From: an uncultured Alphaproteobacteria bacterium
GTDB taxonomy: Bacteria > Pseudomonadota > Alphaproteobacteria > Micavibrionales > CSBR16-224
Assembly (NCBI GenBank): GCA_950054485.1
Contig: CATLPD010000003.1
Location: 243,509-307,508, forward strand
Direction: 5' to 3'
Length of the DNA: 64,000 nucleotides
The translations under genes and the position numbers were made by a program. Positions 19,706 to 29,304 of this stretch are shown one piece after another; the first letter of the stretch is position 1; every line of letters starts with the position of its first letter. Under the pieces are notes generated by a model. It had not been told where the DNA came from, made no database searches, and was given only the letters and a program-made list of their open reading frames with translations.

Positions 19706-20815
19706 TTAGGCAGCGACGGCAGTTTTATCATCGGCTTCTTGCAGAAACGGATAGTCTGTATATCCTTTTTCTCCGCCTTGATAAAAGGTCGCCTCGTCAG
19801 GTGTGTTTAATTCTGCGCCTATCTTGAAACGTTTGGGCAGATCCGGATTAGAAATGAATGGCCGTCCGTACGCGATAGCATCAGCGCGTTCAGAGCGGAC
19901 AGCATCTTGCCCATCCATATAGTTATAGTTTCCGTTGGCCATATAAAGTCCATCCCATTTTTTTATAAGTTCGGTCAATATATAGAAATCTTTGTTGGAA
20001 ATGTCGGCGCCAGGAAACTTTTCGACCATGTGCAGATAGGTTAATTCTTTTTCATTTAGCATCTCGATAACAGCGCTGTATAAAGATAGCGGGTCGCTGT
20101 CATCTATGTCGTTGAAATGACCTGTGGGTGAAAGACGTATACCGACTTGATCTTTTGGCCATACATCACAAACCGCTTCGATCACTTCAGTTAAAAAACG
20201 AATTCTGTTTTCAATCGACCCGCCGTATTCATCGGATCTTTGGTTTGTTTTATCTTCAAGGAACTGGTTAAGAAGATAGCCATTGGCCGAGTGAATCTCG
20301 ACGCCGTCAAAGCCGGCCTCTTTTGCTTTTTCAGCCGCATTTTTATATTCGCTGATGGTGTTGGTAATATCTTCTTTTGTCATGGCTTTTGGGATGCTGC
20401 ACTGTTGTTCGCCCTCTGACGTATAGGCCTGAACATCAGCTTGAATAGCAGAAGGGGCAAGAGGTTTTTCGCCCTCTGGCAGTAAAAGGCTGTGACTGAT
20501 CCGTCCAACATGCCATAACTGGCAAAAGATTTTTCCGCCGTCGCTATGGACAGCATCAGTGATTTTTTTCCATGCGGCTACATGTGCGTCCGTGTAGATC
20601 CCGGGGGTTTTAATATATCCTTTTCCCATCGGGCTGATTTGTGTGGCTTCTGATATTATAAGTCCGGCACTTGCGCGCTGCTTGTAATATTCAACCATCA
20701 TATCAGTCGGGGTGTCCGTATCATCGTCGGCGCGACTGCGCGTTAATGGCGCCATGAAAATGCGGTTTTTAAATTCGTTTGGTCCCATCTTTAGAGGGGT
20801 AAATAGATCAGCCAT
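19706..20815 (-). CDS. nemA: Old-yellow-enzyme family ene-reductase, NemA-like
   Basis: FMN-dependent ene-reductases of this group reduce N-ethylmaleimide, nitro-esters and other electrophilic alkenes. The 369-residue product starts with MADLFTPLKMGPNEFKNRIF and carries the APLTRSRA segment. The active-site WHVGRISH and the substrate-binding HSANGYLLNQFLEDKTNQR with Asn-Gly and the catalytic tyrosine region are visible. FMN-phosphate binding AIAYGRPFISNPDLPKR is intact. It is the upstream partner of the aldehyde dehydrogenase gene with a good AAGGAG ribosome site. The pair suggests detoxification of reactive carbonyl compounds. Confidence 0.9.
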   Translation of the reverse strand: MADLFTPLKMGPNEFKNRIFMAPLTRSRADDDTDTPTDMMVEYYKQRASAGLIISEATQISPMGKGYIKTPGIYTDAHVAAWKKITDAVHSDGGKIFCQLWHVGRISHSLLLPEGEKPLAPSAIQADVQAYTSEGEQQCSIPKAMTKEDITNTISEYKNAAEKAKEAGFDGVEIHSANGYLLNQFLEDKTNQRSDEYGGSIENRIRFLTEVIEAVCDVWPKDQVGIRLSPTGHFNDIDDSDPLSLYSAVIEMLNEKELTYLHMVEKFPGADISNKDFYILTELIKKWDGLYMANGNYNYMDGQDAVRSERADAIAYGRPFISNPDLPKRFKIGAELNTPDEATFYQGGEKGYTDYPFLQEADDKTAVAA

Positions 20816-20902
20816 CTTGACTCCTTTTTCGGTGTTTCGTCATATCAAACAATGGTGAATGAAAAAGGTTCAATATTAATAAAATATCCTGACAGTATGT
20901 TT

Positions 20903-22204
20903 TTAAGAATAGAATCTCTGCTTTTTGATCATATAGACTATCAATAAAATGGAAGGTAATCCGCATAGGGCGGTGAGTATGAAAAAGGCAGCAAAGCCTT
21001 GTGCCTCGACAACAAGGCCTGAAAAGCCGCTCAAGAATTTTCCCGGCAGTGCCATTAACGATGAAAACAGAGCATATTGTGTTGCTGTGTAAGCTGTATT
21101 GGTTAGGCTGGAAAGGTAAGCGATGAAAATTGACCCGGCCATACCGGTTGATAGGTTGTCAGCGCTAATTGTTAAAACCAAAAAGCTTATGTCGGCCCCT
21201 TTGGTCGCAAGCCAGGCAAACAGAAGATTGCTGGTCGATACCAATATAGCGCCGACCAATAAAGGCCGTGCAATCCCAAAACGAACGACGGCAAGGCCCC
21301 CAATACCCGCGCCAAAAACGGTCATGGCAAAACCATAGATTTTTACAATTTGGGCGATTTCCGTTTTTGTGAAACCCAGCTCAAGATAAAACGGATTGGC
21401 CATTATACCCATTACCAAATCGGGTAAACGATAAAGACCGATCAGCAATAAAATTATGATCGCCATTAAGCCGTTACGTTGAAAAAAATCGCTGAATGGT
21501 GCCACCGCAGATTGGTAAAGCCATCCAGTGATACGGTCACGTATAGGTTTTGATTGCGTCTGATCGGCGCGTGACTTTCTAATGACCAGGGGTTCCTGGA
21601 TTATCAGGGTCGTTATCACGCCGATAGCCATGCATCCTGCCATAGAAAGATAGGCTGCTTGCCAGTTCAAATAGTCGGCAATAAAAAGCGCGCCGCCGCC
21701 GGCGACCAATAAAGCTATGCGATATCCTAACTGATATGTTGTGGCCATATTGCCCTGCAGGTCGACTGAAACCGCTTCGATACGATAAGCATCCAGTGCG
21801 ATATCTTGCGTTGCCGATGAAAAAGCGACGAGAAGCGCAAAACCGATCAGGCTGCTTAAATTCACAGAGGGGTCGCTGAAAGCCATGCCGAGAATTCCGA
21901 TGATAACCCCAAGCTGTGCTATCAGAATCCAACTGCGTCTTCGCCCCAAAGCACCGATGAAATGCGGTAATTTAATATGATCAACAACAGGCGCCCAAAA
22001 AACTTTGATAGAATAAGTCATGCCAATCCAACCGAAAAACCCGATCACGGCAAGCGATATGCCTTCGTCTTTCAGCCACGCTGATAGTGTCGAAAAAACA
22101 AGTAAAAAAGGCAGGCCGGCAGAAAACCCCAAAAACAACATACCCAAAACTTTGGGGTTTTTATACGATAGAAATGTTTCTTTCCAGGTGCGCTGTGTGC
22201 TCAT
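20903..22204 (-). CDS. ampG: AmpG-like major-facilitator permease
   Basis: AmpG imports GlcNAc-anhydro-muropeptides for cell-wall recycling. The 433-residue protein has about twelve hydrophobic helices and begins with the family signature MLFLGFSAGLPFLLVFSTLSAWL. Further AmpG-like traits are VFWAPVVDHI, GRRRSWI and the SSATQDIALDAYRIE segment, in which the conserved DIxxDAYR motif is typical. A muropeptide-recycling role fits the AmgK-like kinase encoded at 10.6 kb. It stands alone, divergent from the RNA methyltransferase gene. Confidence in the family is high; substrate is by family. Confidence 0.85.
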   Translation of the reverse strand: MSTQRTWKETFLSYKNPKVLGMLFLGFSAGLPFLLVFSTLSAWLKDEGISLAVIGFFGWIGMTYSIKVFWAPVVDHIKLPHFIGALGRRRSWILIAQLGVIIGILGMAFSDPSVNLSSLIGFALLVAFSSATQDIALDAYRIEAVSVDLQGNMATTYQLGYRIALLVAGGGALFIADYLNWQAAYLSMAGCMAIGVITTLIIQEPLVIRKSRADQTQSKPIRDRITGWLYQSAVAPFSDFFQRNGLMAIIILLLIGLYRLPDLVMGIMANPFYLELGFTKTEIAQIVKIYGFAMTVFGAGIGGLAVVRFGIARPLLVGAILVSTSNLLFAWLATKGADISFLVLTISADNLSTGMAGSIFIAYLSSLTNTAYTATQYALFSSLMALPGKFLSGFSGLVVEAQGFAAFFILTALCGLPSILLIVYMIKKQRFYS

Positions 22205-22336
22205 TCGACAATCTTTATTAATGCATTACTCTTTAAGTTATATTATTGTGCATTTTTATATCAGGTTGCTAGCTCTATTTTACTGACATGACGTGCATGG
22301 TATATTATCACATTTCGTAGAAGGTAAAGCTAATAT

Positions 22337-23437
22337 ATGAGTTTTGAAATTTTTCTTGCAACTGCACCCGGTCTGGAAGAGGCACTTTATGACGAAGTGC
22401 GTAGCAAGGGGTTTAAACAGGTAAAAGTGACAAATGGCGGAGTCACGACTATTGGCGGTTGGCCGGAAGTGTGGCGTGCGAACCTATGGATTCGGGGGGC
22501 TTCAAAAGTTCTGGCGCGGATTGCTTCATTTCGTGTGTTACAGCTTGCGCAGCTTGAAAATCATGTTCGTCAGATAGAATGGCGTGAAATACTTAATTCT
22601 GATACTCCCTTTCGTGTTGACGCCTCCTGCTCGAAATCGCGCATTTATCATTCGGGTGCAGTGGCAGAGCGTATTCAGAATGCGATTACAGAATCTCTAA
22701 GTTCAAACTATTCGCCGGACGCGGAGATCACGGTCATGGCACGTATTTTTCGTGATATCTGCACGATTAGCGTAGACACATCCGGCGGTCTACTGCATAA
22801 GCGCGGATTTAAAGAGCGCGTTAACAAGGCGCCGATGCGTGAGAACATGGCTGCTCTTTTTCTACAGCAATGTGGATATAAGGGGGATGAGCCGGTCTAT
22901 GACCCAATGTGCGGATCAGGCACCTTTGTCATTGAGGCCGCGGAGATTGCCGCGCGCCTTAATCCTGGAAGGGCGCGGAATTTTGCCTTTGAAAATCTGA
23001 TCACTTACGATCCAAAAGCTTGGGAAGAAATGCGCGACGTGCGGCGTCAACCTAATGCAGATATTCGCCTTTACGGCAGTGACAGAGACAGGGGCGCTAT
23101 AGAGATGAGTGCGGAAAATGCCGCGCGGGCCGGGGTAGGTGAGATTACAAGCTTTAAACAGGAGAACATTAGCGATATAAGCCCGCCAACTTCGGAGCCC
23201 GGGTTGGTCATGGTTAACCCCCCATATGGTGCGCGTATCGGTGATAAAAGAAAGCTTATGCCCCTCTATCAAACGCTGGGTGAGGCCTTGCGTACTCGCT
23301 TTTCAGGTTGGCGGGTCGGCATTATTGCAACGGATTCCAAGCTAGTGAAATCAACCGGGCTAAATTTCATGCCACAGGGTAAACCTGTTCAAAATGGCGG
23401 CTTGCGCATAAGGTTATTTCAGACGGATCGGCTTTAA
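22337..23437 (+). CDS. rlmL: THUMP-domain RNA methyltransferase, RlmL N-terminal type
   Basis: RlmL methylates G2445 of 23S rRNA in E. coli. The 366-residue product corresponds to the THUMP plus methyltransferase half (UPF0020) without the RlmK half. It shows the THUMP-like region (about 45-155), the SAM motif I DPMCGSGTFVIEAAEIA (about 193-210), LYGSDRDRGAIEMS, and the catalytic NPPYGARIGD near residue 293. The gene is alone on the plus strand. Exact target nucleotide is not certain. Confidence 0.85.
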   Translation: MSFEIFLATAPGLEEALYDEVRSKGFKQVKVTNGGVTTIGGWPEVWRANLWIRGASKVLARIASFRVLQLAQLENHVRQIEWREILNSDTPFRVDASCSKSRIYHSGAVAERIQNAITESLSSNYSPDAEITVMARIFRDICTISVDTSGGLLHKRGFKERVNKAPMRENMAALFLQQCGYKGDEPVYDPMCGSGTFVIEAAEIAARLNPGRARNFAFENLITYDPKAWEEMRDVRRQPNADIRLYGSDRDRGAIEMSAENAARAGVGEITSFKQENISDISPPTSEPGLVMVNPPYGARIGDKRKLMPLYQTLGEALRTRFSGWRVGIIATDSKLVKSTGLNFMPQGKPVQNGGLRIRLFQTDRL

Positions 23438-23494
23438 TGCCCGCATTGCGTTTTGCCAGAAAACCACATTTCCAATTCTAATTTTATCTTATAT

Positions 23495-23510
23495 CTACTT
23501 GGTTTCGTAG
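23495..23510 (+). promoter_or_regulatory. lux-box-like palindrome A
   Basis: CTACTTGGTTTCGTAG is a CTAC-N8-GTAG inverted repeat. Its centre lies about 32 bases upstream of the centre of a TATAAA at 23532-23537, the position expected for a LuxR-type activator overlapping the -35 region of the small gene at 23564. It shares GTTTCGTAG with the site at 25887. Confidence 0.55.
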
Positions 23511-23563
23511 GTTTTCATTGTCTGCATATATTATAAAATCATCTTATATTCAGGAGGATTTTA

Positions 23564-23734
23564 ATGGTTGGAAATATTAGAGAGCAAAAAGATTTAACGG
23601 CATTATTAATAGCCATGGTTGAAATTGCATACGAGGTGCGTGCGCAAGGCTTTGAGGCAGAATATCAGCAATTAGATCAAATTATTCAGCGCATATCATA
23701 TAAAAACTTTGGGAGCCTTAAAAAGCGCGCCTAA
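23564..23734 (+). CDS. 56-residue small protein, candidate quorum-sensing target
   Basis: An AGGAGG ribosome site at 23552-23557 precedes ATG at 23564. The product starts MVGNIREQKDLTALLIAMVE and ends FGSLKKRA: a short amphipathic helical protein with a basic tail, and no membrane helix or known domain. A lux-box-like palindrome sits just upstream at a promoter-like distance. The perfect ribosome site and the operator support a real gene. Function unknown. Confidence 0.65.
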   Translation: MVGNIREQKDLTALLIAMVEIAYEVRAQGFEAEYQQLDQIIQRISYKNFGSLKKRA

Positions 23735-23760
23735 GCATATTTGTTCGTACCTATATTAGG

Positions 23761-24909
23761 TCAGGCTGCGATAAGAACAGGGTCTTCTTGTTCTTCGATT
23801 TTTTTGCCTAGCAGCAACAATTCTTCCCGGCTGGCTTTTTCATTATCCCATTTCTCCAGTTCAGGCGTAATGATTTTAAACCATAGCGGCGGAACCATGG
23901 CAATAAAAACAGATGTTAAATAGCCATATGGTAATTTCGGAGAATCCTCTGTGATTTGCAGTTCCCAATAGGGGGCCGATCCTTTGGTATGGTGTTGGGA
24001 GTGGCGCGAGAGATTAAAAAGGAATGTGTTCGAAATCCAGCGGTTAGAATCCCACGAATGTCTCGGCATAATGGGTTTTCCCGGAACGCGCACAAGCCCG
24101 TGGTGCTGAAGGTAATTGACACTTTCCAGCCAGAACTTTGCAATAAATGCCGCCGTCATAAGAAGACCAAGTCCGGACAGGCCGCCAATCAGGTAAGCAA
24201 CAGTGTAAATGGCCAATGACATGAATTGGCCACGGATGACTTTATTCTGCCAATGCAGTGCCGATTTGCCTTTACGGTGCAGACGTTCTCTTTCGATTTT
24301 AAAGGCCCTTGTAAAAGCCTGATAGCTTGAACGAGGTATGAATTGGTAAAGATTTTCACCCCGGCGCGAAGAATTTGCGTCTACGAAGGTCGCGACATGG
24401 CGATGGTGCCCATATAAATGTTCGATTGTGAATGTTGTATCCCAGGAAAAAGCCATTAACCATCGTGCGTTTAACTGGCTGATCCACGATTTGCGTCGGT
24501 GTATAAGTTCGTGTGCGACATTGGTTGCACCGGTGCTGAGAAGGCTGCCGAATGCAAATAGAGCGCCGATAATATATATTGGATTTGATTGTGTGATTTC
24601 GCGCCGTTCCATTAGATCAAAAGCCAAAATACTCAGATCGAATATGGGAGCGCTTGCCGTATGGTATATAAATATGCACGCCATCGCGGAAATAACCGGC
24701 AGGAAGAAATACAAAATGCCATTGGCTAGCTTTATATTTTTAATTTTGATGGCGGCTTTTTCTTGATCGTCTTTTAAAATTTCTTCGACAATCGTACCTA
24801 AAAATACGGCAAGGAAGAAGCTGACCCAGAAATAGGCGCCCCCCAAAGTAAATAATACAGTGTGTATACCAAAAAGAAGGGGCATTAGAAAATAGCGTAA
24901 ATTATTCAT
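23761..24909 (-). CDS. alkB: AlkB-family membrane-bound alkane monooxygenase
   Basis: Members of this fatty-acid-desaturase superfamily are diiron integral-membrane oxygenases that hydroxylate the terminal carbon of alkanes or related chains. The 382-residue protein has several membrane helices and all histidine boxes: AHELIHRR (about 135), EHLYGHHRHVAT (about 165), the spacer YLQHHGLVR (about 270) and RHSQHHTKG (about 300). The boxes match the alkane hydroxylase order and spacing. The gene is six bases behind phyH, so they are cotranscribed. The phyH promoter carries a lux-box-like site, which suggests quorum control. A different long-chain substrate such as a lipid is possible. Confidence 0.88.
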   Translation of the reverse strand: MNNLRYFLMPLLFGIHTVLFTLGGAYFWVSFFLAVFLGTIVEEILKDDQEKAAIKIKNIKLANGILYFFLPVISAMACIFIYHTASAPIFDLSILAFDLMERREITQSNPIYIIGALFAFGSLLSTGATNVAHELIHRRKSWISQLNARWLMAFSWDTTFTIEHLYGHHRHVATFVDANSSRRGENLYQFIPRSSYQAFTRAFKIERERLHRKGKSALHWQNKVIRGQFMSLAIYTVAYLIGGLSGLGLLMTAAFIAKFWLESVNYLQHHGLVRVPGKPIMPRHSWDSNRWISNTFLFNLSRHSQHHTKGSAPYWELQITEDSPKLPYGYLTSVFIAMVPPLWFKIITPELEKWDNEKASREELLLLGKKIEEQEDPVLIAA

Positions 24910-24915
24910 CGTTTC

Positions 24916-25827
24916 CTACCTATCGCTTTTAGCTGTTAGACTTGCGGCATATGCTTTAAGAATTTGTGATTGTTCAGGTGTAAAGTGATCTTCTGTTGCC
25001 ATCGGTTCATTTGTATTTGCAGACAAATAATGTTCAGGCGATTGTCCTTCGTACCATCCCAGATTTGGTTCGTGTATGGCATAGCCGACTAATTCTCTTA
25101 GTTTTCGTGAAAGGGTTTTTGCAATATCTTTGGGAACAGAAAGATACTGGTTTTCGGCTTGACGTAGCCAGCCCAAATTATAACTGAATACGAGTCCTGT
25201 GCGCGCGGCATCCGAATTATTCGCGCCGCCGCTATGCCAGAGCGAACCATAATATATAAGGGCAGACCCTTTTGGCATTTCAGCAGGTAGTGCCAGTTTA
25301 TCGGCAACAGCATAGACCTTCGGGTCTTTACGCTTTTCTTCATCCCACAGGTGGCTACCTGAAATAAGGCGCGTTGCGCCATTTTGCGCTGTAAAATCAC
25401 TACAGGCCCACATAACATTAACCATGCTTTGATGTAGCGGATGTGAAAAAGGGTACATCGTATCATCGGTATGTATGATTTGAGCCTGTTCTCCGGGATA
25501 AATACGGATGGCTTGTGTCAGGCTTAACTGGTAGCGGCTACAGTGTAACCCCAGAATTTCATCCATAATTTTCAGGATAACCGGATGCGTGATCAGTTTA
25601 TGTGACGCAGGGGCCTTCTTTACAATTCCGCCAAATCGACGTGTATTATACCCATGAAAAATACCTTTTGAATTCGGGGTGATATTGAAAATAGGCTCCA
25701 GTTCATTTGTCAGGCTTCCAAGGTCGCCGCTATTAACGAGATCAGTTATAACCAGGCAACCATCTTCTTCGAGTATATCGTATGCATTATCTGAAAAATT
25801 TTTTGCTGAAACATGTTTTATTGACAT
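24916..25827 (-). CDS. Phytanoyl-CoA dioxygenase family (PhyH) oxygenase
   Basis: PhyH proteins are Fe(II)/2-oxoglutarate oxygenases that hydroxylate phytanoyl-CoA or diverse small molecules. I chose the ATG at 25827 (MSIKHVSAKNFSDNAY) because GGAGGAAAC precedes it. The ATG nine codons upstream lacks a site. The metal facial triad is visible as IIHTDDTMYPF (HxD) and a later histidine in YYGSLWHSGGAN. The 2-oxoglutarate arginine is probably RTGLVFSYNL. Length is 303 residues, typical for the family. It forms an operon with alkB and is divergent from luxR, with a lux-box-like palindrome between them. The true substrate is unknown. Confidence 0.85.
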   Translation of the reverse strand: MSIKHVSAKNFSDNAYDILEEDGCLVITDLVNSGDLGSLTNELEPIFNITPNSKGIFHGYNTRRFGGIVKKAPASHKLITHPVILKIMDEILGLHCSRYQLSLTQAIRIYPGEQAQIIHTDDTMYPFSHPLHQSMVNVMWACSDFTAQNGATRLISGSHLWDEEKRKDPKVYAVADKLALPAEMPKGSALIYYGSLWHSGGANNSDAARTGLVFSYNLGWLRQAENQYLSVPKDIAKTLSRKLRELVGYAIHEPNLGWYEGQSPEHYLSANTNEPMATEDHFTPEQSQILKAYAASLTAKSDR

Positions 25828-25886
25828 AGTTTCCTCCCCAAATTTATGTTTCAAACCATATTAATTATAAATATTGATAAAATAAC

Positions 25887-25902
25887 CTACAGAGTTTCGT
25901 AG
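25887..25902. promoter_or_regulatory. lux-box-like palindrome B in the phyH-luxR intergenic region
   Basis: CTACAGAGTTTCGTAG is a CTAC-N8-GTAG inverted repeat between the divergent phyH-alkB and luxR genes. On the minus strand a TATAAT (25864-25869 in plus coordinates) lies about 28 bases downstream of the centre, a plausible activated phyH promoter. It may also control luxR. Confidence 0.55.
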
Positions 25903-25984
25903 TTATAGTTTTTCTGCCGCCTATTGACGTTATGTAATTAATGGGCTAATATAACATAACTATTAAAATATTTTTGAGTGGGCT

Positions 25985-26713
25985 ATGGAACTTGAACTGT
26001 TTATGGAGAGCACAAGGAATGCACAGACTGTTTCAGATCTGTGTAATGCATATTCCAACAGTTTATCTAAAATGGGCTATGACCGGATTATATTCGGCTT
26101 GCTGACAGATCATTCGCGTATAGATAAAACGGCAAATACACTGGTTTATTCAACATACCCGGAGGGTTGGTGGCAATATTATGCTGAAAATGACTTCAGG
26201 TCTATTGACCCTGTCAGATGCGCAACGTTGAACAGCAATACACCATTTTTATGGAATGATTTGGCAAAAGATGAGGCGCTATCAAAAAAGCAAAGACGGT
26301 GCCTAAATGAATGTATAGATGCGGCGCTTTACAATGGTATTGGGGTGCCCTTACATGGACCTTTTGGTGAAATGGCAGCGATAGGCGTGGCAAGCAGTTA
26401 TAAAGATGCGGATGCAGAACGCCATAAGGATATTATAAATCTTTATTCCTACCACTTTTATAACTCATATATCGATTTGATCCGCAAGCAGGAAAAAAAG
26501 TCGAAAGACGTCGCCTATCTTACCGATCGTGAAAAAGAAGTTCTGACCTGGTGTGCGGCCGGTAAAAGCAACTGGAGCATTTCAAAAATACTGGATATCT
26601 CTACGCATGGTGTTGATTTTCACATTCGTAACGCGATGAAGAAATTGAATGCGCAATCAAGAACGGTTGCCGTTGTTAAAGCCCTGCATCAGGGGCTGAT
26701 TTCCCCGATCTGA
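25985..26713 (+). CDS. luxR: LuxR-type acyl-homoserine-lactone receptor/regulator
   Basis: The 242-residue product has an autoinducer-binding domain (about 15-165) and a C-terminal LuxR HTH (about 175-235). The classical ligand-pocket residues of TraR (W57, Y61, D70, P71, W85, G113) all appear here with a constant offset of five: W62, Y66, D75, P76, W90 and G118. The HTH residues E183, L187 and G193 also match with the same offset. The receptor therefore looks fully competent to bind an AHL. luxI lies 89 bases downstream on the same strand. Three CTAC-N8-GTAG sites nearby are candidate operators. Confidence 0.95.
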   Translation: MELELFMESTRNAQTVSDLCNAYSNSLSKMGYDRIIFGLLTDHSRIDKTANTLVYSTYPEGWWQYYAENDFRSIDPVRCATLNSNTPFLWNDLAKDEALSKKQRRCLNECIDAALYNGIGVPLHGPFGEMAAIGVASSYKDADAERHKDIINLYSYHFYNSYIDLIRKQEKKSKDVAYLTDREKEVLTWCAAGKSNWSISKILDISTHGVDFHIRNAMKKLNAQSRTVAVVKALHQGLISPI

Positions 26714-26721
26714 TTTTCGCC

Positions 26722-26737
26722 CTACGTGATAATGTAG
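26722..26737 (+). promoter_or_regulatory. lux-box-like palindrome C upstream of luxI
   Basis: CTACGTGATAATGTAG is a CTAC-N8-GTAG inverted repeat. Its centre is about 35 bases from the centre of a TAGAAT hexamer at 26762-26767, typical for a LuxR-activated luxI promoter. It would give positive autoregulation of the signal synthase. Confidence 0.6.
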
Positions 26738-26802
26738 CCTTACAAAAAAAATCATCTTTCCTAGAATATTAGATATGAATTCTATCTAAAGGGGATCTAA
26801 TC

Positions 26803-27453
26803 ATGATTTTATGCGTAAACTATGAAACAGCACATCACTATGGCGATGTATTGCCGGCACAGGCAAAACTAAGATATGAAAGTATAGTTGAAAGACAACA
26901 GTGGGAAATTTACAGCTTTAATAAATGTGAATATGATCAGTACGATACGCCCGCAACGACATATTTCATCTGGCGCGATGATGATCAAAAAGTCAGGGCG
27001 GTATCTCGCATTAACCCGACTGACAGGCCATACATGTTAAAAGATATTTGGCCCGAACTTGTTACTAAATATCCAATGCCGTCCTCTATGAAAATTTGGG
27101 AAAGCTCGCGCATGTGTATCGATAAAAATCTGGACCCGATTACACGCAAAAGAATTGTAAGTGAAATTGTTTTGGCGCATTACGAATATTGTACCATGTT
27201 TGGTATAGAGCGCGTTCTTGGTGTTATGCCACCATTTATTTTCAAGACGGTATGGCAAAGGTCGGGAACATCAATGGAGACAATGGGTCCGATAAAGACG
27301 CTTGAAGACGGTACGCGTATCGTTGCGGCATGGGGCGAATGTACGCCAGAGGAATATGCTGCTGTGATCAAAGGAACCGGCATATCCGAACCCGTTTTGC
27401 AGCTTCACCAGTCATATGTTCCGAATGAAAAAAATCTGAGTAAAGCTGCTTAA
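26803..27453 (+). CDS. luxI: Acyl-homoserine-lactone synthase LuxI
   Basis: LuxI enzymes make AHL signals from S-adenosylmethionine and acyl-ACP. The conserved residues fall at almost canonical positions: R24, W34, D45, D48, R69, E100 and R103 (in the segment KIWESSRMCID). At 216 residues it has normal family length. A strong AAGGGGATC-type ribosome site precedes the ATG at 26803, and a lux-box-like palindrome precedes the promoter. A small gene follows after four bases. The acyl chain made cannot be predicted from the sequence alone. Confidence 0.95.
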   Translation: MILCVNYETAHHYGDVLPAQAKLRYESIVERQQWEIYSFNKCEYDQYDTPATTYFIWRDDDQKVRAVSRINPTDRPYMLKDIWPELVTKYPMPSSMKIWESSRMCIDKNLDPITRKRIVSEIVLAHYEYCTMFGIERVLGVMPPFIFKTVWQRSGTSMETMGPIKTLEDGTRIVAAWGECTPEEYAAVIKGTGISEPVLQLHQSYVPNEKNLSKAA

Positions 27454-27457
27454 TATC

Positions 27458-27652
27458 ATGACAGACATTAATCAAAGCCTTAAAAGGTATAATTCCTTTG
27501 CGGATGAGAAAATTAAAGCGGACCTATTGCCAGGCTTGATTTATCTGGCAGAGGAGGCCCAAAAGGCCGGCCTTGATGACGTCTTTGAGGTTCTTAACAA
27601 AGCTGTAAATGAAATCCATTCGGTGCTAATCGCCAATGAAAGTATGCACTGA
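27458..27652 (+). CDS. 64-residue protein translationally linked to luxI
   Basis: The gene starts four bases after the luxI stop and has no separate promoter. The product (start MTDINQSLKRYNSFADEKIK) is predicted helical, with an acidic middle (GLIYLAEEAQKAGLDDVFEV) and no cysteine or membrane helix. I do not recognise a family. Because of its position it is expressed whenever luxI is, so a modulating role in signalling is possible but is inference. Confidence 0.65.
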   Translation: MTDINQSLKRYNSFADEKIKADLLPGLIYLAEEAQKAGLDDVFEVLNKAVNEIHSVLIANESMH

Positions 27653-27735
27653 CATAGTTTTTGACGATTATCAGTTTGTTTACTACGTGTTCTCGGGGGT
27701 AATAAAAGTGCAGCATTGTCTGCTATAAAATCAGT

Positions 27736-28092
27736 ATGGATAGCACATTAATAAAAACAAAAAATATTGTGATCAGAAATGCAGTCTGCGTGGATCCGGA
27801 AGGCAAAATCATTGACACTCATCCGGAATTTGACCGTCTTCTCGGATACAGTCATCAAGACCTGATTGGTCAAAGTTTATCTGATATTTTTCCACAAGAA
27901 AATTTTTTGCAGGACATATTTTATATGCAAAAGTTTCTGAGGCCTGAAGAAAATATCGATAAATATAATTTTGAAAAAGAGGTTTTGTTTAAAAATGGGG
28001 CTGTTAAAAAATGTTATCTAGAGCTCGAAATAATCTTTGATAAATACAATTCCGCACGATTTATAAAGGTGAATATTTTAGGTTTTGTCTGA
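27736..28092 (+). CDS. Single PAS-domain protein
   Basis: The 118-residue protein consists of one PAS fold. It has the typical FDRLLGYSHQDLIGQSLSDIF segment (residues about 34-54) and the later strands KKCYLELEIIFDKYNSARFI. No output domain (kinase, GGDEF or HTH) is attached, so it may act through a partner. A TATAAA lies just before the ATG and a poorly conserved CTAC half-site lies at 27683, so quorum control is conceivable but weakly supported. Confidence 0.7.
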   Translation: MDSTLIKTKNIVIRNAVCVDPEGKIIDTHPEFDRLLGYSHQDLIGQSLSDIFPQENFLQDIFYMQKFLRPEENIDKYNFEKEVLFKNGAVKKCYLELEIIFDKYNSARFIKVNILGFV

Positions 28093-28101
28093 TCATCCTG
28101 A

Positions 28102-29303
<1,202 letters not shown>

Positions 29304-29304
<1 letters not shown>

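Noticed and set aside
27683..27698. Fourth lux box before the PAS gene
   Set aside because: Only the left half (CTACGTG) is conserved; the right half reads GGGG instead of GTAG.
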